From positions 124,001-188,000 of the forward strand of contig JAHDXO010000009.1 in assembly GCA_023382975.1 (NCBI GenBank): DNA of 64,000 nt, written 5' to 3'. The first letter of the stretch is position 1; each line of letters opens with the position of its first letter. This document shows, piece by piece, positions 49,705 to 58,423 of this stretch. The DNA comes from Pirellulaceae bacterium. Lineage in GTDB: Bacteria > Planctomycetota > Planctomycetia > Pirellulales > Pirellulaceae. A program made the position numbers and the translations under genes. The notes under the pieces are model-generated. The model was given only the letters and a program-made list of their open reading frames with translations. It was not told where the DNA came from and searched no databases.

Positions 49705-51411
49705 TCAGCCGAGCTCGGATCGGCGGCCGAAGCGTGCCAGGCGAACGATCTTGGCCGTTCGCCCGCGACCGATCACGATGCGTTTCCAATTGGCGGTCAA
49801 CGGCAGGTCGGCATCGGCAAACTCGCGGATATACTGGCCGCGCGTCGTTGCGGGCGTGTTCGGAGGCGGGGTCCGCATGGCGCGCTCGATGTCGGCCGGA
49901 TCGAGCAACGTGCCCACCGTCCCGGTTCGCGTCAACACCTGGAAATATCCCTCGTCGGACAATTCGTGATAGCGGATATCGATCTTTTTCCGCGCGGCCC
50001 AGTCCGCATCGCGGCCGGCCTGGTCCAGCAGGAACTGTTTGGTTACCCAGTCCAATGTACCGACCAATTCCTGCGGATCGCCATCCAACGCGTCCAGGGC
50101 GTCCTGCCAGCGCTGCAGCACCTCCCAGGCTTCGTTCGGCGCCTGCGGATGCTCGGCGACGAACTGGCCGCAGGCCTCCAGGTAGATCCTCTGCAGTTCG
50201 ACCGCTGTCACGTGACGCCCGTCGGTCAAAGGAACTCGTTCCTGCAATTGCCAGTCGCGGCAGATGCGGTGCAACCAGCGTATGGGCCGCCGGAGTCGAG
50301 GGGCCTTGGCCAGGTATCCGGCCTCGATCGCGTCCAGAACCAGCAGCGTGGTCCCGACCCGCAGATACTCGGCCACCTCGCTCATGTTCGAATCGCCCAG
50401 CCCGATTTGCAGACGCTGGCAAGGATGGAACAAGGCGGCGTAGTCACCGGGCGCAAGGAACGATTCCAGCGAAAGCGACTTGAAGAAATGACCGAAGTTG
50501 AAGATCGGCCGGTCCCACAGGTAGCCACCGAATCCGACGGTGCAATTCACCGAGGGCGCCTTGTCCGCCAACTGGAAATGGCCCGCGCGGTCGACCATGC
50601 CGGCACCGCTCAACACCGTCCGACTGACAAGAAAGCCCAGACTTTGCCGGCGTATCTGCCGAAAAGCGATCAGCCGCGCGAGCACAAGCAGGGCGATCGC
50701 CAGCGGCGCACCCGCCAGGCGAGCCGCCCAGATCACGAACCCTTCCAGCCATCCCGGCAGCGGAGAACCTGTTTCACGCCCCTCGACCAGATCGCGGCCG
50801 AACATGGCCAAGGCGATCCGGTCATGCGGCAACGGCAGAAAACGGAGCACGAGGTAGACGACCCCCGCCAGCGCCAAATAGACCAACATGCCGAGGATCA
50901 CCATCAGCAGACAGAGCCAGGTGAGAACCACCAGCGGCACCATCAAGACCAGCCCGATCCGCCACGCCAGCAGCCCCGCCGGGCCAGCCAGCGTGGCCTC
51001 GTAGTTCTCCTGAGCCCCGTAGACATTGTCGCGGCTGTCCCGGCAGTTCTTGATCAGCCGGAATTGGCCGGCCACGTCGGCGTCCCGGGCGGACTCGGCG
51101 ACCAAGCGATCCTGAGCGCGCTGATACGCTAGCACTTGGCGAGGCCCCCGGCACTCGGGCGTCGCCCCTTCGATCAGTCCGCCATCGGAGGCGACCCGCT
51201 CGGTTTCGAACCACAGTGCGCCGCCCGTGGCCGTGAAGACACCCTCCTTGAAATGGCCCGCCCGGACCAGCGGCACGCGACTGCGCAATGCCTGGACCAA
51301 GTGCCGATAGAGCAGAAATCTCGGGGGCCGCGGCGCAAAAAAAGTGGTCGGCTGAAAACGGATGGCGTACTCCGTCTCGAGACCGACCAATCGATCGAAG
51401 ATTTCCCTCAA
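49705..51411 (-). CDS. Pup ligase/deamidase family (PafA/Dop-like) with membrane insert
   Basis: A 568-residue enzyme of the carboxylate-amine ligase fold that attaches or removes Pup-type proteins. N-terminal GLETEYAI gives the metal-binding Glu pair (E12, E14). GGLIEGATPECRGPRQVLAYQ matches the 'HPEYxTPE' segment and LIKNCRDSRDNVYGAQENY the 'KNN..YGxHENY' segment of PafA/Dop. LVSRTVLSGAG continues the fold. Between ENY and this last motif (about 145-255) lie two to three predicted transmembrane segments. Standard enzymes (about 480-500 residues) lack them. The start is TTG at 51411, preceded by GAGG, eight bases after the Pup-like gene. Confidence 0.88.
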   Translation of the reverse strand: MREIFDRLVGLETEYAIRFQPTTFFAPRPPRFLLYRHLVQALRSRVPLVRAGHFKEGVFTATGGALWFETERVASDGGLIEGATPECRGPRQVLAYQRAQDRLVAESARDADVAGQFRLIKNCRDSRDNVYGAQENYEATLAGPAGLLAWRIGLVLMVPLVVLTWLCLLMVILGMLVYLALAGVVYLVLRFLPLPHDRIALAMFGRDLVEGRETGSPLPGWLEGFVIWAARLAGAPLAIALLVLARLIAFRQIRRQSLGFLVSRTVLSGAGMVDRAGHFQLADKAPSVNCTVGFGGYLWDRPIFNFGHFFKSLSLESFLAPGDYAALFHPCQRLQIGLGDSNMSEVAEYLRVGTTLLVLDAIEAGYLAKAPRLRRPIRWLHRICRDWQLQERVPLTDGRHVTAVELQRIYLEACGQFVAEHPQAPNEAWEVLQRWQDALDALDGDPQELVGTLDWVTKQFLLDQAGRDADWAARKKIDIRYHELSDEGYFQVLTRTGTVGTLLDPADIERAMRTPPPNTPATTRGQYIREFADADLPLTANWKRIVIGRGRTAKIVRLARFGRRSELG

Positions 51412-51419
51412 TCCAGCCT

Positions 51420-51581
51420 CTATTCACCACCAAATGGAACTACAGTCTCTTCAAGGAAGGCCTCCGGATCCTGCCGGCTATCATCGCGGATTTGCTGGAT
51501 CGCTTCGTCCATTGGCAAAGTCTGCGGCCGGACTGGAACGGGAACGGTCTGTTGTCGGTCCAAAACCAAATTGTCTGCCAT
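51420..51581 (-). CDS. Pup-like small protein modifier ending in Gly-Gly-Glu
   Basis: A 53-residue reading frame. It begins MADNLVLDRQQ, has an acidic, probably helical C-terminal half (MDEAIQQIRDDSRQDPEAFL) and ends VVPFGGE. Pup ends GGQ or GGE, and its last Glu is the residue joined to target lysines. With Glu encoded, no deamidation would be needed. AGGAG stands nine bases before the ATG at 51581. The PafA/Dop-like gene begins eight bases after its stop. Length, charge, C-terminus and neighbour agree, but overall similarity to actinobacterial Pup is low. Confidence 0.8.
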   Translation of the reverse strand: MADNLVLDRQQTVPVPVRPQTLPMDEAIQQIRDDSRQDPEAFLEETVVPFGGE

Positions 51582-51640
51582 AGCTATCTACTCCTGAATT
51601 GAAATCGTTCCGGACGAGGGGCCATCGAATCAACTCCCAT

Positions 51641-51668
51641 ATCTTAACGAACAGATTTCCACAAGCAA
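51641..51668 (-). promoter_or_regulatory. possible promoter of the Pup-like operon
   Basis: On the minus strand TTGCTT (51668-51663) and TAAGAT (51646-51641) are 16 bases apart, about 60 bases upstream of the Pup-like ATG. Both hexamers match consensus only in part. Confidence 0.3.
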
Positions 51669-51700
51669 GATCCTTCCCGAATCGACCTGCCCGCATTCCG

Positions 51701-53056
51701 TCATAGTTCCCAGCCGGAGCGGTAGGTGCGGGTGACGAACTGGTTGATCTCGGGGATGTTCGTGCAATTCATCTGCTTCACGTCCCATTCGACTTTCTTG
51801 CCCGCTCCGGCAAACATCGCCAGCAGACCGGTCAGTACGAACGACGTCAGTGGCCCAGCGGACGTGACGAAGTCGGAGCAGGGCGTGATTCCGTTCTTCA
51901 TCGAGTGGAACAGGTCGCCCACCGGACCGCCGTGAGCGCGCGGCAGGGTCTTCTCCGGTTCGGGGATATCTTTCACTCGATCGGCTGGCAGCAGTTGCCA
52001 ACCGCCGGCGGTGCCGCGAGTCTGCATCAGACCGTCACGGCCCACGAACAGCGTACATTCGCCGAACTTCGTTTCGTGCTTCTTCTCCACTTCGCGCATG
52101 ATCTCCGGCATCAGGCTGCCGTGGTCGTAGACGTTGACGACGACCGGCGGCAGTTCGCCTCGGGCAGGAATCTCCCAACGCAGGACGTTGTCCTGCGGGT
52201 ACATCTCGTCGCTGCCGCCGCTCTGCGAAACGCACTCGACCGTGAACTTGGGCGCGTCGGCGATCTTCAGGGCCCAGAACAGCACGTCCATGTTGTGGCA
52301 CGCCATGTCGCCGATGGTGCCCGTGCCGAACTCGCGCCACGAGCGCCAACTGAACGGATGCAGTCCGTCATGGTAGTCGCGGAAGGGCGCGGGGCCGAGC
52401 CACTGGTCCCAATGCAACCCTTCGGGAACCGGCTTGCTGGCCGGCCGCCCTCCGCTGCCGCCGAAATTGCGTCCCAAGATCGTATGCGTTTCGGTGACGT
52501 GCCCGATGGCGCCCGCCCAGATATACTCGCACGCGCGCCGGATCGCTTCGCCGAAATGGCCCTGGTTGCCCATCTGCGTAGCGACCTTCTTCTCCTCGGC
52601 GACCTTGGCCAGGGCGTAGCATTCGGCGATGTTGTGCGCCATGGGTTTCTGGACAAAGGCGGCGATCCCCTGCTTGATCGCCCGCATCGCCGCCGGAGCG
52701 TGGTGATGGTCTGGTGTGGCGATCAGCACCACGTCCAAGTCCCGCGAGCACTCGTCGTACATCTTGCGATAGTCGTGGTAGAGGCGGACATTCGGCGCGC
52801 GGTCCTTGATCCGCTCGGCCGCTTTGCCCAACGTGTTTTCGTCGCAGTCGACCAGCGCGACGGCGCGTTCGCCAGCCGCCGAACCGGGGTTCCCACCGCC
52901 CGCTCCGCCGCACCCGATCACGGCGACGGCCAACTGGGAATTCGGGCTGCGCTGAGCCAGAATCGAGGGAACTCCGATCAGACTCGTTCCGGCGGCGATT
53001 CCGGCGGTCGCGGCCGTTCGCTTCAAGAAACTTCGGCGGTGCAGACGTTGATTCAT
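51701..53056 (-). CDS. Gfo/Idh/MocA family oxidoreductase, Tat-exported
   Basis: A 451-residue protein with a twin-arginine signal (HRRSFLKRTAATAGIAAG). It has a Rossmann motif (LAVAVIGCGGAGGGNPG), FVQKPMAHNIAEC as the cofactor/catalytic motif, and GDMACHNMDVLFWAL near the active site. It is the common large planctomycete form, probably acting on sugar or inositol derivatives outside the cytoplasm. The gene lies 120 bases upstream of the Pup-like pair on the same strand. I see no functional link. Confidence 0.88.
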   Translation of the reverse strand: MNQRLHRRSFLKRTAATAGIAAGTSLIGVPSILAQRSPNSQLAVAVIGCGGAGGGNPGSAAGERAVALVDCDENTLGKAAERIKDRAPNVRLYHDYRKMYDECSRDLDVVLIATPDHHHAPAAMRAIKQGIAAFVQKPMAHNIAECYALAKVAEEKKVATQMGNQGHFGEAIRRACEYIWAGAIGHVTETHTILGRNFGGSGGRPASKPVPEGLHWDQWLGPAPFRDYHDGLHPFSWRSWREFGTGTIGDMACHNMDVLFWALKIADAPKFTVECVSQSGGSDEMYPQDNVLRWEIPARGELPPVVVNVYDHGSLMPEIMREVEKKHETKFGECTLFVGRDGLMQTRGTAGGWQLLPADRVKDIPEPEKTLPRAHGGPVGDLFHSMKNGITPCSDFVTSAGPLTSFVLTGLLAMFAGAGKKVEWDVKQMNCTNIPEINQFVTRTYRSGWEL

Positions 53057-53151
53057 GGCAGGCTCCTTGTCAGAGGTAGGGGATGGTTTCCACTGAGTCT
53101 AGCGCCGCGCAGCGTGAGCTGCAACCACGGTCGCCGCCATTCGACGACGAC

Positions 53152-53179
53152 TTGGTCGATCCGCGTGAGCAGCTATACT
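53152..53179 (+). promoter_or_regulatory. sigma-70-type promoter of msrC
   Basis: TTGGTC (53152-53157) and TATACT (53174-53179) are 16 bases apart, about 80 bases upstream of the msrC ATG. The -10 element matches five of six consensus bases. Confidence 0.5.
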
Positions 53180-53261
53180 GAACCGCGCGGACGAAATTGT
53201 CCTACGCCTTCCACCCCTTCACAGCAACTCGAAACGCAAGCGGAGAGATTCCAGAGCGGCC

Positions 53262-53747
53262 ATGAACAAGCAAATGTTCTACGCAGGTTTGGCAGACGAA
53301 TTGGCAACGCTGCTGACGGACGAGCGCGACTGGATCGCCAACGCGGCCAACACCGCGGCGCTGTTGTATCTGCGAATGGCCGACGTCAACTGGGCCGGGT
53401 TCTACTTCCGACAAGGCGCCGAGTTGGTGCTGGGGCCGTTTCAAGGCAAACCCGCCTGTGTACGGATCGCGATCGGCCGAGGCGTGTGCGGCACCGCCGC
53501 CCGGCGCCGCGAAACGATCGTCGTTCCCGATGTCCACCTCTTCCCGGGCCATATCGCGTGCGACTCCGCTTCGAACTCCGAGGTTGTCGTCCCGATCCTG
53601 ATCGACGGGTGCGTGGTCGGCGTGCTCGACATCGACAGTCCGTTGCGAGGACGGTTCGACGCAGACGATGGCAAGGGCCTGGAACGTATTGTCGCCGTGT
53701 TCTGCGCGGCAACCGATCTGAATACCGGATCGACCGAAGGCGCGTGA
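53262..53747 (+). CDS. msrC: free methionine-(R)-sulfoxide reductase (GAF domain)
   Basis: A 161-residue single GAF-domain enzyme that reduces free Met-R-sulfoxide. Three cysteines match the catalytic set of fRMsr: C66 (KPACVRIAIG), C76 (GRGVCGTAA) and C100 (GHIACDSAS). NWAGFYFRQGAELVLGPFQG and VVPILIDGCVVGVLDIDS are further family marks. It complements the msrA lipoprotein elsewhere in the window. Confidence 0.94.
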   Translation: MNKQMFYAGLADELATLLTDERDWIANAANTAALLYLRMADVNWAGFYFRQGAELVLGPFQGKPACVRIAIGRGVCGTAARRRETIVVPDVHLFPGHIACDSASNSEVVVPILIDGCVVGVLDIDSPLRGRFDADDGKGLERIVAVFCAATDLNTGSTEGA

Positions 53748-53758
53748 TCGCGTGCTGG

Positions 53759-54376
53759 TCAGCCGCGCATCTTGTCGCTGGTCACAAGATCTGCACCGGC
53801 CGCCCGCATCGCTTCGAAGGCTCGCTGATCATCGCCTTCCTTCAGATTGACGGCGCGACAACCGTCGGTAACAACGGACACGCGGAAACCCGCTGCGACG
53901 GCGTCCAGCACCGTGAATTTGACGCAATAATCGGTGGCCAAGCCCATGATGTACAAGTTTCCGACACCCTGCTCGCGAAGATATTCGGCCAACCCGGTCG
54001 ATCGCCGGTGCGAGTTGTCGTAGAAACCGCTGTAGCTGTCGATCCGCGGGTCGGTGCCTTTATGGAACACCGCGCGGATGCGATCCCGCTGCAGATCCGG
54101 CGAGAAGTCGGCCCCCGCGGTGCCCTGAACGCAATGGTCCGGCCAGAGCATCTGTTCCAAGCCGTCCAGTTGAATGATGTCGCCCACCCGACGCCCCGGG
54201 TGTTGGCTGGCGAAGCTGCCGTGGTTGGCCGGATGCCAGTCTTGGGTCGCGACCACCAGATCGAAACGCGGCATCAGGCGATTGGCAACCGGGATTGTCT
54301 GGTCGCCTCCCGGAACGGCCAGCGCGCCGCCGGGGAGAAAGTCGTTTTGCAAATCGATCAGCAGCAGAGTTTCCAC
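53759..54376 (-). CDS. pncA: nicotinamidase
   Basis: A 205-residue cysteine hydrolase that turns nicotinamide into nicotinic acid for NAD salvage. The catalytic triad is visible: Asp in LLIDLQNDFLPGG, Lys in AVFHKGTDP and Cys in GLATDYCVKFT. Metal ligands lie in TQDWHPANHGSFA. The start is GTG at 54376 with GAGG five bases upstream; longer frames have no such site. It converges on msrC. Confidence 0.95.
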   Translation of the reverse strand: METLLLIDLQNDFLPGGALAVPGGDQTIPVANRLMPRFDLVVATQDWHPANHGSFASQHPGRRVGDIIQLDGLEQMLWPDHCVQGTAGADFSPDLQRDRIRAVFHKGTDPRIDSYSGFYDNSHRRSTGLAEYLREQGVGNLYIMGLATDYCVKFTVLDAVAAGFRVSVVTDGCRAVNLKEGDDQRAFEAMRAAGADLVTSDKMRG

Positions 54377-54483
54377 CGTCGCCTCGCCAAGATCTCGTTT
54401 CTTGAAACTGCTTTCGCGGTCATCCCAAACGCGGCCCCGCTCGTTCCCTGTCGCCCGACCATGATACCACGTCGCTACTGCCC

Positions 54484-54508
54484 ACTGACAACTGACAACT
54501 GACAACTG
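54484..54508. repeat. tandem heptamer repeat ACTGACA
   Basis: About 3.6 copies of ACTGACA in the gap between the DUF4159 gene and pncA. The reverse-complement unit TTGTCAG occurs twice at 34785-34798. Confidence 0.75.
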
Positions 54509-54516
54509 CCCACCCG

Positions 54517-56877
54517 TCATTGCTGCAACGCAAACAGAATGATATTCGTTCCCAACGCGGCCGCGTCCTCGGTGATGTACCCTTTGCAGTCCAGCGAAGC
54601 ATGGTTTTCCAGCGCGCAACTGATGTCGTAGGGCGACAGCACCACGGCCAGCCGCCCATCGATTTCGACGGCTTCCAGCAAGGGGCGGATCTTGGTCAAT
54701 TTGGCCTTCAGCGGATCGTTTCCGGCTCGCAATTGAGGATCGCGGAGCGTGACGGTCGGCAGATCCTTGCCGCCAAAATCGCGGCGCAACAGCGGATGAT
54801 CGAACGGAACGCGGACGAATTCGGCTTCGGGCACGGCCAACTTGATCTCGCGACGCAACGCGGCGGCGAATTCCGGACTGGCGCAGATCGCGTCGCCGAA
54901 TAGAAATCCGCCGCGTCGCAGATACATCGCCAGTGCGTTGCGCTGCGGCGCCGTGAGCCGGAAATCCCGGCGTCCGTGGAAGAAGACGATCGGATAGTCG
55001 AACAAACGCGGGTCGCTGGGGTCGATCTGTGGCGGCTGGGTCTCCAGTCGCAGATCGGCTTCAGATTCCACCACCCGCAACAGATTGGGCAGCGAGTTGG
55101 CCGCGTCCTCGCTGCCCCCGGTATGCCGCAGATTGGGAATCACCAGCGTGCCGCGCGCCGGCGATTGCCCGGAACCGCCGGGGCCGAGAATTCGAGGTCG
55201 AGTCAGCTTGTCCTTCAACTGCCGGTTCGTGGCGTAGGCCAACACGTTGGCGCCGATGGCCAGGAACGAGTCGATCTCCTGCTGGACGGCCACGGGGTAT
55301 TTGGCCGTTCGCGGGCCCCGGTCCAATTCCCATCGGCAGGACAGATCCTGCGGGCAGTACACGACGCTGGTGCGGCAGCAGGCGTCGATCCCGTACAGCG
55401 GCGGCATGAACTTAGGATTGACCTCGCGCTCAGCGAACCAAATCGGATGCTCCGGCGGCAGCAGGCGCAGCGTGGTTTCGGGGAACAGTTCCTTCATCAA
55501 GTCCCGGAAGGCCCGATCGAACGCTTGGCTGCCGCAACTGGCTTCCGCGAAAATGAACCCTCCCTGGTTGATGTAGCCCTTCAGATTCAATTTCTGCTCG
55601 GCGGTGAACTGCAACGCTTCGCTGCCGCTGAGGAACAGCACGGGCGTTTCCAGCAGATCTTCGAGCGTGGCGGCCTGGGCGTCGATCGTCTGCCAGCTCA
55701 GTTTCTGTTGCCACCGCCGCTCGACGTCGCGCGTCAAGTGGTGAACGCCGCTGCGGTGATGGTCCCAGTCGTTTCCGTACCCGTGTTTCAGCTTGGCGAT
55801 CACCACCGGACGGCGGCCCTTGGACAGGAACAGCAGCGCAAGCGAGGTGGCGATCAGTTCATCGTCTTCCGCGTGCCCCGCGCCTTTCCAGTAACCACTG
55901 AGCCTGTCCTGGGCCTGGACGAGGCTCTCCGCGCCTTCGCGATACCAGTCGTGGCGCCCGATGAAGCGGCGGCCCGTCAAACGCCCGACTCGTTCCATGC
56001 CGTACAAATAGTAGAACAGCCCGGATCGACGGAAGTCCAATTGGCCGGCACTGGCCATGCCGGGATTGACTTGGACGGAGAACCGCGAAGCCAGCCATTG
56101 AATGCCCCGTTCCAGCGGGCTCTGGTCCTGTTGCGGCCCGCAGCACTGGATGGTCTCGCCGACCACGCGGGCGTCGCCTTCGTGCAATTGCCCCGAGGCG
56201 ATGACCAACGCCCCGATGCCCGCGCAGGTCATGCTGCCCGTCGATGGTGCCCTGGACTCACCCTCGACCGGCTTGTAGTAGCTCCACGATCCGTCCTCGT
56301 GTTGGCAACTGAGCCAGTACTCCAGCGCGCGTTGCCAGACGCGGGGGTCGATTTCGACACCCGCCTGCTCGGCCTCGAACAAGCCCAGCAACGCGAACTG
56401 GGAATTCGAATTGTCCCCGCGAGTTCGCTCGCCGACCTGCCCGTAGTAGGTCCACGACCCGGTGCGCTCGCCGCCGACAATTTGCGCCTTCGCGAGCCAT
56501 TCGGCATGCCGGCGAATCTGCAGGAGATCCTTCTTCGGATCGGCCGCGGAGAACACCATGATCTGCAACGCGGAGGTGTAAGTCGTCGACGGCTCGCCCA
56601 GTCCGCGCAAGTAGGCCAGAGCGCGTTCGATGGCGGGAGAGTCGGGACGCTCGCCCGATTCCAGCAACGCGAGCGTGCAAAGGGCCGAGACGCCGCCAGG
56701 TTGGCCGGGCCGTTCGCGCCAGCCGCCTCGGGCTGCGCTCTGTTGACTCTTCAGATAGTTCGCGCCCCGCTGAATCGCGTCGCGCACCTGGTCCGGCGTA
56801 ATCTCCGCCCGCGTCCGGGTCGCCAATGCTAGCAGCAGAGTGATCGCCAACCCGATCGGCAGGTATCGCAGTCTCAT
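54517..56877 (-). CDS. DUF4159 protein with N-terminal terpene-cyclase-like repeats
   Basis: A 786-residue exported protein. A signal peptide (LPIGLAITLLLALATRTRA) is followed by an alpha-toroid of prenyltransferase/squalene-oxidase-like repeats (about 30-380: AIQRGANYLKSQQ, WLSCQHEDGSWSYYKP, LVQAQDRLSGYWKG). DUF4159-type glutamine-amidotransferase-like domains come next (FLSGSEALQFTAEQKLNLKGYINQ; VFFHGRRDFRLTAPQRNALAMYLR; FLFGDAICASPEF). Such proteins sit with MoxR/DUF58/BatA genes, as here, where it is divergent from moxR. AAGGAAACC precedes the ATG. The function is unknown. Confidence 0.88.
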   Translation of the reverse strand: MRLRYLPIGLAITLLLALATRTRAEITPDQVRDAIQRGANYLKSQQSAARGGWRERPGQPGGVSALCTLALLESGERPDSPAIERALAYLRGLGEPSTTYTSALQIMVFSAADPKKDLLQIRRHAEWLAKAQIVGGERTGSWTYYGQVGERTRGDNSNSQFALLGLFEAEQAGVEIDPRVWQRALEYWLSCQHEDGSWSYYKPVEGESRAPSTGSMTCAGIGALVIASGQLHEGDARVVGETIQCCGPQQDQSPLERGIQWLASRFSVQVNPGMASAGQLDFRRSGLFYYLYGMERVGRLTGRRFIGRHDWYREGAESLVQAQDRLSGYWKGAGHAEDDELIATSLALLFLSKGRRPVVIAKLKHGYGNDWDHHRSGVHHLTRDVERRWQQKLSWQTIDAQAATLEDLLETPVLFLSGSEALQFTAEQKLNLKGYINQGGFIFAEASCGSQAFDRAFRDLMKELFPETTLRLLPPEHPIWFAEREVNPKFMPPLYGIDACCRTSVVYCPQDLSCRWELDRGPRTAKYPVAVQQEIDSFLAIGANVLAYATNRQLKDKLTRPRILGPGGSGQSPARGTLVIPNLRHTGGSEDAANSLPNLLRVVESEADLRLETQPPQIDPSDPRLFDYPIVFFHGRRDFRLTAPQRNALAMYLRRGGFLFGDAICASPEFAAALRREIKLAVPEAEFVRVPFDHPLLRRDFGGKDLPTVTLRDPQLRAGNDPLKAKLTKIRPLLEAVEIDGRLAVVLSPYDISCALENHASLDCKGYITEDAAALGTNIILFALQQ

Positions 56878-57025
56878 GACGGTTTCCTTGGGCCTTCCGC
56901 AGCGGATTTTGCCTGTTTCTCAGTGCGGTCGGCTGGAGCGGGTCGAACCACATGCCCAACTGACGGCGTTCAATATAAGCATCGTAGAATCAACAGCTTA
57001 AGTCGGCAACCGAAGTTGTTCCGCG

Positions 57026-57054
57026 TTGCTGCTTGGCGTGGATACCGCTAGAAT
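57026..57054 (+). promoter_or_regulatory. sigma-70-type promoter of the moxR operon
   Basis: TTGCTG (57026-57031) and TAGAAT (57049-57054) have the ideal 17-base spacing, about 95 bases upstream of the chosen moxR start. Confidence 0.5.
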
Positions 57055-57149
57055 CCCGGAGTCCGAGCAAGGAAGTAGCCGAGTTTGTCAGTATGCGGAC
57101 GATTCGCGTTTTCGTCCGAAGTTCCGCGGCATCGGCTACCGTAAGTCAG

Positions 57150-58241
57150 ATGACAGAAGGGATCTCGGTGACCACGAAACAACGCAGCATCGGTGAAATC
57201 CTCCAGGAATTCAGCCAGCATCGTCAGGTCCTGCAACAGGAATTGCAGAAGGTGATCGTGGGCCAGGACGAAGTGATCGAACAGTTGCTGGCTGCCATTT
57301 TCACTCGCGGCCATTGCCTGCTGGAGGGGGTTCCCGGTCTGGCCAAGACGCTGATGGTCAGCACATTGGCCCGCATCCTGGACGTGGAATTCAAACGGGT
57401 CCAGTTCACGCCCGACCTGATGCCCTCGGACATCACCGGCACGAACGTCTTGGAGGAAGAAGCCACAGGTCGCCGCGAGTTCCGCTTTGTCGAAGGACCG
57501 GTGTTCACGAACATCCTGCTGGCCGACGAGATCAATCGAACGCCGCCCAAGACCCAGGCGGCGCTGCTCCAGGCGATGCAGGAACGCGAAGTCAGCGTCG
57601 GACGCACGACCTACCCGCTGCCCGATCCGTTCTTCACGATCGCCACGCAGAATCCGATCGAACAGGAAGGCACGTATCCGTTGCCCGAAGCGCAGTTGGA
57701 CCGGTTCATGTTCAACATTAAGGTCGACTACCCGTCGGCCGACGAGGAAGAGCGAATCCTGGCGGCGACCACGCGAAACGAACGGGTCGAAACGCGCAAG
57801 GTCATGTCGGGCAAGGTGATCATCAATGCCCAGAAGCTGGTCAGTTCCGTGGCGGTCAGCGAGTACATCATCAAGTATGTGGCTCGATTGGTGCGGGCCA
57901 CTCGGCCTCGCGACGTCACGGCGCCGAAGTTCATTCGCGAGCTGGTCGATTGGGGCGCCGGACCGCGCGCGGGCCAGTTCCTGATCAACGGCGGCAAGGC
58001 GCTGGCGGCGATGGACGGGCGGTTTTCCGTCTCGGTTGCCGACGTCCGCAAGCTGGCCATCCCCGTGCTGCGGCACCGTATCAGCACGAATTTCCAGGCG
58101 CAAGCCGAAGGCAAGACGACCGACGACGTCATCCGCGATCTGCTGGCCGCCGTCGCCGAACCCGACGTGCCGAAGTTCGCCGCTCCGGGTTCGCAACGTG
58201 CCCCGACACCACCGCCGCCACCCCCGGTCGCAAGGACGTAA
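57150..58241 (+). CDS. moxR: MoxR-family AAA+ ATPase
   Basis: A 363-residue chaperone-type ATPase. Walker A is GVPGLAKT, Walker B is [23 protein letters not shown], and sensor 1 is [24 protein letters not shown]. These are signatures of MoxR proteins, which mature or insert metal into enzymes together with VWA-domain partners. I placed the start at ATG 57150. GTG 57168, with AAGGG seven bases upstream, is equally possible. It leads moxR-DUF58-BatA. A proline run ends the protein ([11 protein letters not shown]). Confidence 0.92.
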   Translation: MTEGISVTTKQRSIGEILQEFSQHRQVLQQELQKVIVGQDEVIEQLLAAIFTRGHCLLEGVPGLAKTLMVSTLARILDVEFKRVQFTPDLMPSDITGTNVLEEEATGRREFRFVEGPVFTNILLADEINRTPPKTQAALLQAMQEREVSVGRTTYPLPDPFFTIATQNPIEQEGTYPLPEAQLDRFMFNIKVDYPSADEEERILAATTRNERVETRKVMSGKVIINAQKLVSSVAVSEYIIKYVARLVRATRPRDVTAPKFIRELVDWGAGPRAGQFLINGGKALAAMDGRFSVSVADVRKLAIPVLRHRISTNFQAQAEGKTTDDVIRDLLAAVAEPDVPKFAAPGSQRAPTPPPPPPVART

Positions 58242-58300
58242 GGACTGGCCAATGAGCTACTGTCACGAGTTGCGAAACGATTTGCGGAACGGGGTCGGGA

Positions 58301-58418
58301 GTCGCGTTCAGCGCTCGCGACCCACTGTGGCCCGCGTCCGCCGGCCGCGGGTCTGGATCAGAAGAACTCTGGAGTCGCGTTCGGCGCCCACGACCCACTG
58401 GGCGCCCGCGACCCACTT
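58301..58418. repeat. dispersed GC-rich repeat copies between moxR and the DUF58 gene
   Basis: Copies start GTCGCGTTCRGCGCYC at 58301-58327 and 58374-58400, with a further partial copy to 58418 (GGCGCCCGCGACCCACTT). They share their core with the copies inside the glycyl radical enzyme gene at 29417-29480. The gap they fill (58242-58423) separates two genes that are usually only a few bases apart. Confidence 0.8.
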
Positions 58419-58423
58419 AAACT

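Noticed and set aside
58301..58418. Possible CRISPR array
   Set aside because: Only two to three degenerate, unevenly spaced copies, no regular spacers and no cas genes. It fits a dispersed repeat instead.
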